From Christiangramia sediminis (GTDB taxonomy: Bacteria > Bacteroidota > Bacteroidia > Flavobacteriales > Flavobacteriaceae): a stretch of 64,000 nucleotides of DNA. Made by a program: the position numbers and the translations under genes. The notes below the pieces were generated by a model that worked only from the letters and a program-made list of their open reading frames with translations, made no database searches and was not told where the DNA came from. The stretch spans positions 620,001 through 684,000 of the forward strand of contig NZ_JAJBZG010000001.1 in NCBI RefSeq assembly GCF_020552705.1. Reading direction: 5' to 3'. Below, one piece after another: positions 9,524-18,273 of this stretch (its first letter is position 1; each line of letters opens with the position of its first letter).

Positions 9524-11185
9524 TTAAAGTTTTCGATAGCTTTTTTTGATCATTTTCTCGATCATTTCAAGATCGGGAAGTGTTGTAACTTCTCGTTGCT
9601 TAGCCTGTTTAAAATGAATTACAGCTTTTTTATAATCTGCATTATTATAATAGATCTTTCCAGCCAGGAACCAGGCTTCCCAAAAATCAGGATTTAACTG
9701 AATCGACTTTTGCGCTGTTGCTTCTGAAAGCTGAACTTCGTTTGCTAACTGATTCTTTACTTCAATTTCCAGCTTTCTGAATTCTTCATAATCCTGAAAA
9801 CTTTTGGTCTTTATAAATTCACTTTCCGGAATGTTGTTTTCAACATCAGCAACAGATCGAGCAACCAGTCCGTTTTCAAATTTATCAAAAACTTTGTCCA
9901 GATCATAAGCTACAAATTCTCCCATTTGGTAAGGATTCGAAGAAACCCATACTTTTCTTTCTGCAGGTTTAAAAACGATGCCATGATGTGCCAGCAGCTG
10001 ATTGATCGCTTTTTCGTTTCCCAATCCAATCTTCTTATCTTTAAGACCGTTCATATTCCTCAAAATTGAAACTGCTTTTTCCGGATCAAGCTTCTCAGTT
10101 CCCGAAACCAGTTCCTGCATCCGGTCATACCGATATTGAGAATGACTTTCTTCAATAGCCTTTAAATTTCGATCATCCTCCAAATAAGCTTCACTCTGAA
10201 AATGATTACTACAAATTAGCTGATCTGAATTCTGAACCTCATATACCCCAAAATTAGATGGGGAAACCTCAATCAATATGGCTTTTTTCTCGTCACCACT
10301 TCCCACCATGATAGCTTCTGAAACAAATACTTCTCTGTTTTTAGCAATTTCAATAGCTTCAGCAGTACTGGAAGCATATTGCAAGATCTCCCGCGCAAGC
10401 AGGCTGATAGGAGTTTTAGCCATAAATGGCATTTTAGATTTCCCGGCATTGATGGTTACACTAATTCCCTTTACGTTCATTCCGCTAACCGCGCCGATCA
10501 TTCCTCCCCAGGTATACATCATAAATTTATGTCCTGAATCGGGATTTACAAAAGCCGCTATTTTCTGATCTCCAAATTCATCGCCTGCATAAAAATCAAA
10601 ATTTCGTCCAAGCAACAAGTCTCCATCTGCTGTCTTAGAATCCCAGGCCGCAAAAGAAGTACAACCAACCAGCATTAGATCCTGAAGGGCATGGCCAATA
10701 TCATGCGCACCGTGAAAATAAAGCATTCTAATGTATCCTGGGGCGAAATCGTCGTAACGCTCCAGTCCGTATCTGGAAACGCCGTAGATCTCCTGTTTGT
10801 ACTCTTCAGGCACATGCAGATATAGTTTACGATTGAACCATGAAACAAATGATTTCAGGAAGCCCCTATAATTTTCTGAAGGCACCATTTCCTGCAGCTT
10901 ATCCATAAAAGCAATTTCCTGGTGATGAATAAGCTCACGGGTTAAATTCCCATTCGCCACTCCCCTTTCCAGTGCATCTCCTTCCAGATAAAGTTCCCAA
11001 ATTCCCTGTTCGTTTTGAAAAAGCTGGTTATTTCCTAAACTATAAAATGTTTCGCTGTGCTTAATTCGTGTAGTATCTATTTCCTCAATTCCGGAAATAT
11101 CGGGTCTATGCTGCATGGATTTTTTAACCCCGCAGGAAGCAAGACTGGTTAAGATCAATACCAAAAGTAAACCGCTAACTTTCAT
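9524..11185 (-). CDS. Lipoprotein C45-family acyltransferase/peptidase with C-terminal TPR
   Basis: 553 aa. N-terminal lipobox LASC with Cys18 after a hydrophobic stretch, so membrane-anchored. The Ntn-hydrolase part shows the expected nucleophile in LMLVGCTSFAAWD (Cys175), then DLLLGRNFDF and GMNVKGISVTINAG, as in acyl-CoA:6-aminopenicillanate acyltransferase-like (peptidase C45) proteins. The last ~90 residues form TPR-like helices (AWFLAGKIYYNNADYKKAVI). C45 enzymes normally self-cleave before the Cys; here ~155 residues precede it after the lipid anchor. Members of this family recur in aryl-polyene/flexirubin clusters, where ester or amide formation on the polyene is plausible. That role is inference. 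It overlaps nothing and lies directly after the exporter gene. Confidence 0.82.
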   Translation of the reverse strand: MKVSGLLLVLILTSLASCGVKKSMQHRPDISGIEEIDTTRIKHSETFYSLGNNQLFQNEQGIWELYLEGDALERGVANGNLTRELIHHQEIAFMDKLQEMVPSENYRGFLKSFVSWFNRKLYLHVPEEYKQEIYGVSRYGLERYDDFAPGYIRMLYFHGAHDIGHALQDLMLVGCTSFAAWDSKTADGDLLLGRNFDFYAGDEFGDQKIAAFVNPDSGHKFMMYTWGGMIGAVSGMNVKGISVTINAGKSKMPFMAKTPISLLAREILQYASSTAEAIEIAKNREVFVSEAIMVGSGDEKKAILIEVSPSNFGVYEVQNSDQLICSNHFQSEAYLEDDRNLKAIEESHSQYRYDRMQELVSGTEKLDPEKAVSILRNMNGLKDKKIGLGNEKAINQLLAHHGIVFKPAERKVWVSSNPYQMGEFVAYDLDKVFDKFENGLVARSVADVENNIPESEFIKTKSFQDYEEFRKLEIEVKNQLANEVQLSEATAQKSIQLNPDFWEAWFLAGKIYYNNADYKKAVIHFKQAKQREVTTLPDLEMIEKMIKKSYRKL

Positions 11186-14176
11186 TTATTCAACTTTTCT
11201 AAAAACCAGGATGTTATTCTGACGATAAATGATCTCAAAATTAAGATCCAGCAACCATCTATTGGAGAGATCTGAATCTATAAAAATAACCTTCCGGGCA
11301 TTTTTTTCCACAAGCTCTCTTAATGCCGTCTCCTCCTGAAAATTACCGTATATAACATAAACCCCGGTTCCGGGAAGCTCCTCAATATCAGTATAAAATA
11401 AGATTTCGGCAGAATTTGCCCTGGCTGTACTTTTAGAAATATTCAATGGGGTTCTGTCACTTTCCAAGGCATGGATTTCTGAAGTATTAAATTTATAGGA
11501 AAGAAATAGCGGAATGATCCCATATCCCGAATTGATCACCGTAATACTTTCTCCTTCTTCAATATACCTGCTGATTCGTAAATTCTTTTCTCTAATTATT
11601 CGAAATCTTTTTCTGACTTCCGGGTATATGGATTTGTATCTGTAATTATCCAGAACCGCACGTTTACGATATAATTTCTCACTTTCACTATTGGTGATCC
11701 TGCCTTTAAAATCTCCTAATTGGCTCAAGTAAAATGGGGATTTTCCACTTTCAGCTCTATTAAGGATCAGTTTTCTAAAAATTGCTCTTTGTAAGACAAA
11801 ACTTATTGAAACAGCCGTGATAACCCCAATTATTGAAATTATGGAAACCGATCTTAAAGCAGGATGCTGGGCAAAAATAAGCGCTCCCATTCCCAAAAGA
11901 GTAGTAATTACCGAAATAAGGATAGAAGTTTGGTAAGTTTTCAGCTCATATCTTCCCGTTTCATATTCACTTAAACAGGCATTGGTTATAAAAATACTAT
12001 AGTCCAGTCCCAGCCCGAAAATGAAGGTAGAAATAATAATATTCAGAATATTGAATTCTATATCGAGGATGGCCATGATGCCTAAGGCACAAACCCAGGT
12101 GATGGCAATAGGCAATAAGGTAAAAAGACTAATTTCGAGGTTACGATAAGAGATAAGCAGCACAAAAAAAACTGCCAGAACAGAGATCAGGATCAGTTTA
12201 TTGAAATCTGCCCTCAGGTTTCCAAGAAAATTCTGGTTCATGGCTTTTCGATCCAGGGCAAAAACTCCCGGTTCGCCCTGAAAATAGGATAGGAATTCTT
12301 CCGTATTTTCCTCCTCCAGGCTCACCGTACTGGTAACTGTAGCCAGTTGTTCCCCTTCAGAAATAAAGTCATTTAAGTATAAAGAACCGGCATTCTTATA
12401 ATCATTCAGCCCGATGGTTTCAAAATCTTTATCCAGCTGAGCATAAAAATTATTGAAAGTCTCTGGTTTGAAACCATATTCCGAAGAAATATTTACCAGC
12501 TCCTGCTTTAGGGTATCTTTTCTGAGAGGAGTCCAGAAGGAATTCCAATTCTCAATTTTTTCAGCCTGAGTGGTGGTAGAATGTATCACTCCCCCAATAC
12601 TGCTGAAATTCTGGATAATTTTCTCATTTTCAAATTCCTGAAGTCTTTGATATAATATATTATTTTGCTGAAGTGCCTCATCTACCGTATTTCCATAGGC
12701 AACCATGTAAATACTTTTACCAGATCTTCCGGCGAGCGATTCCACCTCTTTTTCAAGTTTTTTCACTTCGGCGGGTTCATAATTCAATTTTGAAAGATCC
12801 TTATTGAATTCCACCTTATTAAAAAAGAAGAGTGAGATCACAAAAATGGCGATAATGCCAATAACTAAAGGCTTTATTTTTGAATAATCTACAGCAGCAA
12901 TTTTATCTATGAAGCTGGTATTTTCAATCTTTTTTATCCCTGGATTATAGAACAAAGGAATTAAGATCAGAGCAAAAAACGAAGAAAGAAGCACGCTTAT
13001 AGCGGCAAATATTCCCAGATCGTTCAGGGCTTCACTTTGCACAAAAATAAGACAGAGAAAAGCAATGGCCGTAGTGACACTGCTCATGAGAACAGGCTTG
13101 GTAATATCCTGGTACAAATGTTCAATATCCCTGTTGTTTCTGAAATGGGTCAAAATATGCAGCGCGTAATCCAGAGTGATTCCAAGTAAGATTGCACCGA
13201 TCCCCAGGGAAATTACCGAAATACTTCCTTTAAAAATACTGATAACTGCTATTGCGGTAATTCCTGCCAGAATGCTGGGCAGAAACAATAATACGGGAAC
13301 GTAAATTTTCTGGTAGAAAAATAAAAGAAGCAATAAGAGAAGGCTTATAGCAATTCCCATGGTAAGCCGAATATCTGTTTTAATTCGGTTCGCGTTCGCG
13401 AGAGAATAAAGGACGCCTCCAAAATAACTTGCCTCTACCGTAGCATAATCTTTATTGAGTTTATTTACAGTTTCCTCCAGTGAGCTGATAAATATCTCAT
13501 TCTGATCGGTTTCAGAAGCAGAAAAAACAGGGTCTAAAAAAAGGATAATATGCTGCCTGTCCTTAGTAACAAGATAATTTTTATAAATACTAAAGTTATC
13601 GCCCACCTGCAATTCCTGAAGTTTAGCCAGGCCGAGATTGGTAAAATTCAAGGGATCGCTTAGAAAGTAATCCTTAGTGATAAATCCTGTAGGAGACATT
13701 AATTGCCTGTAACCAGAAACCAGGCGATTGTTTATACTGTCCCGATATAATCTATTCTCTATCTCTTTATAATCCTGTTCGTCGAGAAAAACAGGAAGAT
13801 TCCCGTGTACAAAATTGTAGATCTGGTTTATATCCTTTTCAGGAACTTTCCCTTTTATTTCAAGAATATATTCTGAAAAGTCTTTTTCAAGAATCCCGGT
13901 AAATTCATTGGCATAAACAACTAAAGAATCAGGATTTATATTTTCAGATTCCGCAGAAATACTGACGATCAATTTGTCTGAAAAATCTGTTTCCTTCAAT
14001 ATTTTTTTCAGCAATTCCTGTTGTTTCCCGGCAGGAATAAGCTTGGTAATATCCTCTTCCAGAGAAATATTCCAGGCAAAAAACGAGATAAGAATGGTGT
14101 ACAATAACAGTATTATAAAACCGACCAGCTTGTGGTTTTTCAAATAGCTGTGAATATTGAGGAAAGCTTTATGCAT
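11186..14176 (-). CDS. MMPL/RND-type exporter fused to a methyltransferase-like domain
   Basis: 996 aa. Residues ~1-800 have two RND/MMPL repeats: a helix at 15-35, a ~200-residue periplasmic loop, five helices (about 255-410) with GAILLGITLDYALHILTHF, then a second loop and a second helix bundle with FIFGLGLDYSIFITN. Such exporters move lipid-like polyketides across the inner membrane. Unusually, residues ~835-996 are soluble and look like a Rossmann methyltransferase: VINSGYGIIPLFLSYKF resembles motif I and HALESDRTPLNIS the acidic beta-2 end. Motif I is poor in glycine, so it may not bind SAM. It probably flips the finished aryl polyene. Its start overlaps the stop of the GT2 gene by one base. 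Confidence 0.85.
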   Translation of the reverse strand: MHKAFLNIHSYLKNHKLVGFIILLLYTILISFFAWNISLEEDITKLIPAGKQQELLKKILKETDFSDKLIVSISAESENINPDSLVVYANEFTGILEKDFSEYILEIKGKVPEKDINQIYNFVHGNLPVFLDEQDYKEIENRLYRDSINNRLVSGYRQLMSPTGFITKDYFLSDPLNFTNLGLAKLQELQVGDNFSIYKNYLVTKDRQHIILFLDPVFSASETDQNEIFISSLEETVNKLNKDYATVEASYFGGVLYSLANANRIKTDIRLTMGIAISLLLLLLLFFYQKIYVPVLLFLPSILAGITAIAVISIFKGSISVISLGIGAILLGITLDYALHILTHFRNNRDIEHLYQDITKPVLMSSVTTAIAFLCLIFVQSEALNDLGIFAAISVLLSSFFALILIPLFYNPGIKKIENTSFIDKIAAVDYSKIKPLVIGIIAIFVISLFFFNKVEFNKDLSKLNYEPAEVKKLEKEVESLAGRSGKSIYMVAYGNTVDEALQQNNILYQRLQEFENEKIIQNFSSIGGVIHSTTTQAEKIENWNSFWTPLRKDTLKQELVNISSEYGFKPETFNNFYAQLDKDFETIGLNDYKNAGSLYLNDFISEGEQLATVTSTVSLEEENTEEFLSYFQGEPGVFALDRKAMNQNFLGNLRADFNKLILISVLAVFFVLLISYRNLEISLFTLLPIAITWVCALGIMAILDIEFNILNIIISTFIFGLGLDYSIFITNACLSEYETGRYELKTYQTSILISVITTLLGMGALIFAQHPALRSVSIISIIGVITAVSISFVLQRAIFRKLILNRAESGKSPFYLSQLGDFKGRITNSESEKLYRKRAVLDNYRYKSIYPEVRKRFRIIREKNLRISRYIEEGESITVINSGYGIIPLFLSYKFNTSEIHALESDRTPLNISKSTARANSAEILFYTDIEELPGTGVYVIYGNFQEETALRELVEKNARKVIFIDSDLSNRWLLDLNFEIIYRQNNILVFRKVE

Positions 14177-15381
14177 TAAGGTTTTATCACCTGCTTTTGG
14201 TTAAGTACCGAAAATAGAAAATAAAATACAATCCAAAGGAAAATCGACAGCACAATTGCCAGGGCAAAACTACCCATGATATATTGCCATAAGCCCATGA
14301 AAATATCTGCTCCAGAATCTAATTGTTGAAGATTTAGATCCCAGTCAAAACCCTTTCCAGTGATCAAAGAACCCATCTGATAGCTGGCGTACACAATTAC
14401 CGGAATTAAAGGCGGTATGCTTATATTGGAGAATAAAAAGGCTATAACCTTATTTAATTTAAATACCGCCGCAAGGGTAAATACCAATAAAGTATGCAGC
14501 CCCCAGAATGGTGAGATCCCAATAAAAACACCCAAAGCTATTGCTGCAGCCTTTTTATGGGGAGGCTCCTGACTTTTAATGATGTCTTCTTTCCAGAATC
14601 TCTTAAAGCCTTTATTCTTGAAATCCTGGTATTTATTTCTTGGGTGTATATAGAAAAAGCTCACCAATACGAACCACATGTACAGCAAAACTATTCGTAC
14701 AATATCCCAGAATGGCCTGAAATGAGTGACCCTTTCCCCTTCAGGATATAAAACCTTAATGGGAATATTTTTCACTTCTGCTTTTTTCCAGGCGGCCTTT
14801 ACCAGCACCTCGATCTCTAATTCGAATTTCCAGGTAATAAGTTTTAGAGAATTTATAAGCTTTACCGGGTATAATCTATAACCGCTTTGAGTATCGTGAA
14901 GCTCAATGCCAGTTACAACCAGGAACCAAAAATTAGAAAACCTGTTTCCTTTACTGCTTTTTCCTGGAATGCCATCACGTCCCATATTCCTGTCGCCAAC
15001 CAGTAATAATTCAGGATCATTTTCTTCTCTCCCTTCAAGTTCAGTAAGAAACACATCAAGATCGTCGGGATAATGCTGCCCGTCTGAATCTATGGTGATC
15101 GCGTAAGTATAACCTAATTCTTCTGCGTAGTTAAACCCGGTCTTTAATGCTATTCCCTTACCCCTATTTTCTGGATGAACCTTCAGATGAAATTCAGAAT
15201 GTTGCTTTAAAATTTCAGCAGTAGCATCTGTAGAACCATCATTGATAATAATGATACGGTTGGTGTAGAGTTTAAGATCGGTTAAAAAATTATCGAGGGA
15301 ATGTGCATTATTGTAAGTGGGCACAATTACGCAGCAATTAAGATCTTCAAATCTTCTTTGAAAAACCGGCTCTTTTTTCAC
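14176..15381 (-). CDS. GT2 glycosyltransferase with C-terminal DUF2062 membrane domain
   Basis: 401 aa. Residues ~10-230 are a dolichyl-phosphate-mannose-synthase-like GT2: CVIVPTYNNAHSLDNFL, IIIINDGSTDATAEIL, ITIDSDGQHYPDD (a DxD-type site) and the HDTQSGYRLY region. Residues ~270-395 are hydrophobic and match DUF2062, with KKAAAIALGVFIGISPFWGL followed by further helices. GT2-DUF2062 fusions are seen in aryl-polyene clusters and may glycosylate or anchor the pigment head group. The sugar donor and acceptor cannot be read. It lies between the exporter gene (one-base overlap) and the small dehydratase gene, 62 bases away, which is the largest gap in this operon. Confidence 0.85.
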   Translation of the reverse strand: MKKEPVFQRRFEDLNCCVIVPTYNNAHSLDNFLTDLKLYTNRIIIINDGSTDATAEILKQHSEFHLKVHPENRGKGIALKTGFNYAEELGYTYAITIDSDGQHYPDDLDVFLTELEGREENDPELLLVGDRNMGRDGIPGKSSKGNRFSNFWFLVVTGIELHDTQSGYRLYPVKLINSLKLITWKFELEIEVLVKAAWKKAEVKNIPIKVLYPEGERVTHFRPFWDIVRIVLLYMWFVLVSFFYIHPRNKYQDFKNKGFKRFWKEDIIKSQEPPHKKAAAIALGVFIGISPFWGLHTLLVFTLAAVFKLNKVIAFLFSNISIPPLIPVIVYASYQMGSLITGKGFDWDLNLQQLDSGADIFMGLWQYIMGSFALAIVLSIFLWIVFYFLFSVLNQKQVIKP

Positions 15382-15443
15382 TCTGAAATCATTTACTGCA
15401 AAAGTATTATTTATTCAGAGATGAACATAACGGAAGTGAGATA

Positions 15444-15809
15444 TTAGCAGAATTTATATAAGGTGTTAATTTTCAAAACTATACCCTGATTGTTCTTAGC
15501 AATTCCTTTAAGCTTAATGAATTCTCCGGTTTCGGTGAGATGGGATTCCAGGATAAGTTCTGCATCCTGGCCAGGATCGAAGACGGCAGTAAATTTCAAA
15601 TTATCGGCCCTTACCAGTTGAAGTTTCTTATCAAAGATCCTCTCAGCTTCTTCCTTAAATAACTGCATTAAAACCACCCCGGGTGTTACAGGCCTTCCAG
15701 GGAAATGACCCTGATAGATCTCGTGATCTTTATTTACTTTTAAGCTGGTGACAGCCTTATCACCTGCAAGCGAAGTGTTGGAAATTTCATAAAAGCCTTC
15801 TAAAACCAT
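15444..15809 (-). CDS. FabZ-like 3-hydroxyacyl-ACP dehydratase (hotdog fold)
   Basis: 121 aa. The key motif HEIYQGHFPGRPVTPGVVLMQ-like region (about 29-49) contains the FabZ-type catalytic His (GHFPGRPVTPGV), and an acidic residue lies in the following helix (LFKEEAERIF). The rest is a compact hotdog fold, shorter than housekeeping FabZ (~145 aa). It should dehydrate 3-hydroxyacyl-ACP during polyene extension. It is one of two hotdog dehydratases in the operon, as in aryl-polyene systems where a paired ApeI/ApeP-type dehydratase is used. Separated by 28 bases from lolA and 62 from the GT2 gene. Function from family and context. Confidence 0.82.
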   Translation of the reverse strand: MVLEGFYEISNTSLAGDKAVTSLKVNKDHEIYQGHFPGRPVTPGVVLMQLFKEEAERIFDKKLQLVRADNLKFTAVFDPGQDAELILESHLTETGEFIKLKGIAKNNQGIVLKINTLYKFC

Positions 15810-15837
15810 AGAATATATTTAGAATGTCCAAGATACT

Positions 15838-16461
15838 TTAGTTTTGAAAAACTGAAGGAGGAATAGGCTGATTAATTTTGATGTTTTTCATCAAGATCTC
15901 GGTATAATCCCCGGATGGATCTATTAGTCTGACAGATCTTATAAGATGTTCCTGATTAAAATTGATCCAGATCTCCTTGAACATTCCCCTAAGATTTTGA
16001 TCTTTAGGAATAATGAGCGCCTTTACATTTTCGCCGGCATGATGATAAGTGATATCGAAGTCTTTATCTGCCATCAATATTTTTCCATTCACGCTTCCGG
16101 CTACCAATTCACCCATTTTATCAAAAAGCTTATTAGAAGAGAGATCAACCTCTGAAAGCTGTCCTTCTTCAACTATAAAAAGTTTGGAGTCTTTAAATAA
16201 TAGCTGATAATCGTATGGTTTTATATATTCCCACTTCAGCGTATTTGGGGATTTATAGTAGACTTTCCCATGACTTTCCGGATTTCCATCCATCATTTTC
16301 ATATGTTTAGTCTGTGAGAATTCAGCAGAAAAGCTTTTAATATTGTTAGATTTTTCAATCACACTGGTCTTAAATTCCTGTTTCTGGGAACTGTTAAGAG
16401 TTCCGTTCTGGGCCAGCATATTTAAGCTGAAAAGAAATATGCAAAGTTTAATTATACGCAT
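15838..16461 (-). CDS. LolA-like outer-membrane lipoprotein carrier
   Basis: About 207 aa from ATG 16461 (MRIIKLCIFLFSLNMLAQNG); an upstream ATG at 16470 adds three residues, but the later start gives a cleaner signal peptide. The mature part has the LolA concave-barrel pattern: FSAEFSQTKHMKMMDGNPES, GKVYYKSPNTLKWEYIKPYD and LFIVEEGQLSEVDLS. LolA-like proteins carry hydrophobic cargo across the periplasm. In aryl-polyene clusters a dedicated paralogue probably takes the pigment lipid from the MMPL exporter to the outer membrane. The 5' end overlaps the deacetylase gene by 14 bases. The cluster location argues against this being the housekeeping lolA. Confidence 0.85.
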   Translation of the reverse strand: MRIIKLCIFLFSLNMLAQNGTLNSSQKQEFKTSVIEKSNNIKSFSAEFSQTKHMKMMDGNPESHGKVYYKSPNTLKWEYIKPYDYQLLFKDSKLFIVEEGQLSEVDLSSNKLFDKMGELVAGSVNGKILMADKDFDITYHHAGENVKALIIPKDQNLRGMFKEIWINFNQEHLIRSVRLIDPSGDYTEILMKNIKINQPIPPSVFQN

Positions 16462-17218
16462 GAATATCAAATAATTTATCAGGTCTTACAGTGCTGAAAT
16501 TACGTTGTTTAAGAACAACCAATAACTGTTCCAAGATAGGTGCCGTCTTAGGCATATTATCATGTAAAAGAATGAGGTCTCCCCTTTTTAAATCCTTAGT
16601 TATTCTATTTAAGATCTTACTGGAGGATTTGGTCACCGCATCATATGGCCGATTATTCCAGCCAATTACCTGATGTCCGGTTTTCTGCAGAGCTCTTTTC
16701 GTCTTTGGATTTATAATCCCAAAAGGTGGCCGAAAAAGATTCAATTTTATCTCTCCAATTTTTTCAGCAATTTGATCGCATTGCTGAATTTCTTTCAACA
16801 CAGATTCTGTACTTAGAAATCCCATTTTCCGGGTATGAGAATAGGTATGATTCCCCACAACATGCCCTCTTTTGATGATCTCCTGAAAAATTTCAGGGTG
16901 TTTTTTAATATTGCGTCCTATACAAAAAAAGGCTGCCTTGGCATTATGCTCGTCTAATATATCCAGGATTTTCAAGGTATTTTCCACGGGACCATCGTCA
17001 AAACTCAGAGCGACGGAATTTTGAGGATAATCAGGATTTTTATTATAAGCCTTTACAAAAAAGTTGAACTGAACATTGGTAGAAAGCAGCAGTATTAAAA
17101 GGCTGTAGACAATTGCGATCAAAAGAATAGGCCAGAAAGGCCAAAGTTCCTGGTAGTATAGAGCGATCGCGAAAATTGCGGCAACCGCAAATAAGGTTTT
17201 AATCAGTTTAAAGATCAA
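16448..17218 (-). CDS. NodB-type polysaccharide deacetylase, membrane anchored
   Basis: 256 aa. Two hydrophobic segments at the N-terminus (about 5-45), then a NodB homology domain: NSVALSFDDGPVENTL (motif 1 with the DD pair, about 70-85), GNHTYSHTRKM (motif 2, metal-binding His pair, about 121-131), RPPFGI (motif 3) and LILLHDN (motif 5). All catalytic residues are there, so it should be an active carbohydrate/peptidoglycan N- or O-deacetylase on the periplasmic side. Its place inside the pigment operon, overlapping genes on both sides (4 and 14 bases), is notable. It may trim an amino-sugar head group added by the GT2, which is speculation. Confidence 0.85.
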   Translation of the reverse strand: MIFKLIKTLFAVAAIFAIALYYQELWPFWPILLIAIVYSLLILLLSTNVQFNFFVKAYNKNPDYPQNSVALSFDDGPVENTLKILDILDEHNAKAAFFCIGRNIKKHPEIFQEIIKRGHVVGNHTYSHTRKMGFLSTESVLKEIQQCDQIAEKIGEIKLNLFRPPFGIINPKTKRALQKTGHQVIGWNNRPYDAVTKSSSKILNRITKDLKRGDLILLHDNMPKTAPILEQLLVVLKQRNFSTVRPDKLFDIHAYN

Positions 17219-18273
17219 AGGCTTTGTAAAAGAATTAGTCCGTGGTTTCTTCCCAGGTATTGATTATAAATCAAAACTTTTCCGGGAGCACTGCAATTTA
17301 AAGTATTCAATTTAAAAATCTCAGGAATCTGCTTTTCTTTCAGGATCTTAGATGCCAGCCAGAATGCATAAGAGGAAACAGCATTATTTTCTCCTACCAG
17401 GTGTTTAAAACCCAGCTGGCATTTAGCTAAAAACATTCCATTCTGTAATTCTTCGTAATAATGATCAAATCTTGCATCTCCATTTCTTCCTAAAATAACA
17501 GCGTCTATTTCTGAAACCGAAGTATTATTTCTTTTCAGGAACAGCTCAATTTTTGAGTTTAGCCCGGAAATTTCAATGGAATTTATGATCTCAACATCCT
17601 TAAATTCAGCATATGAGCTTGCTTTTTTCTCTGGAGCCAAAGAAAAGAAAGCGGCCGATTCTGAAATTATCGTTCCGGAACTTTCAGATTTATAAAGATC
17701 CAGATTACTTATATTTTCTTTTTTGATCTGTGCATCTAGTCTTTGAAAACCGGTGAATTCCTGAGAAGTTTCATCCACTCCACCAACTAGGATATTTTGA
17801 GTACTCTCATCTTCCATTTGAAGTATGGCATCTAATAAGGCACTTTCAAAGGAAACCGAATTTTGAGTAAAAGTCATATTATATCCTTTACACTTCAAAT
17901 CCAGCGCGATCTGCCCTCCCACTGTATTATGAGTGGACTGAATAAAAGAAGTCGGACTCAATAAACCTTCCTCAGATTCCAGCATATTGGTCATGAATTT
18001 CTCGGTATCCTGCATACAGCCCTGCCCGGTCCCAACAAGAATAGCATCGGGTATTTCTACTTCAGCTTCCAGTAATGCTTTTTTAGAGCAATAAAGTCCC
18101 ATTTTAACAGCTTTGGACATGCGTCTAAGCATCATTGAGTTTATAATGGACTTGTAGTCCTGATCCAAAGCCGTCAGCGTATTTTCCTTATATACCAGGG
18201 GATTTTCCTCTTCGAAAATATCTTCCGACTGAGGAGAAACAGATGATATTCCATTGATATAGATCTTACTCAT
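17215..18273 (-). CDS. Chain-length-factor-like ketosynthase lacking the active-site Cys
   Basis: 352 aa, beta-ketoacyl synthase fold. Aligned by eye with its neighbour, the neighbour's TACSSS becomes TFTQNSVSFES: the nucleophile Cys is Ser139. No AHGTGT or GHTLG histidine motifs remain in readable form (only GENNAVSSYAF near the C-terminus). It cannot condense acyl chains alone and looks like the partner of the active KS encoded directly upstream (genes overlap by 8 bases), as in KS-CLF pairs of type II PKS and ApeC-type subunits of aryl-polyene synthases. Such a subunit helps fix chain length. The start ATG 18273 lies inside the 3' end of the KS gene. Confidence 0.85.
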   Translation of the reverse strand: MSKIYINGISSVSPQSEDIFEEENPLVYKENTLTALDQDYKSIINSMMLRRMSKAVKMGLYCSKKALLEAEVEIPDAILVGTGQGCMQDTEKFMTNMLESEEGLLSPTSFIQSTHNTVGGQIALDLKCKGYNMTFTQNSVSFESALLDAILQMEDESTQNILVGGVDETSQEFTGFQRLDAQIKKENISNLDLYKSESSGTIISESAAFFSLAPEKKASSYAEFKDVEIINSIEISGLNSKIELFLKRNNTSVSEIDAVILGRNGDARFDHYYEELQNGMFLAKCQLGFKHLVGENNAVSSYAFWLASKILKEKQIPEIFKLNTLNCSAPGKVLIYNQYLGRNHGLILLQSL

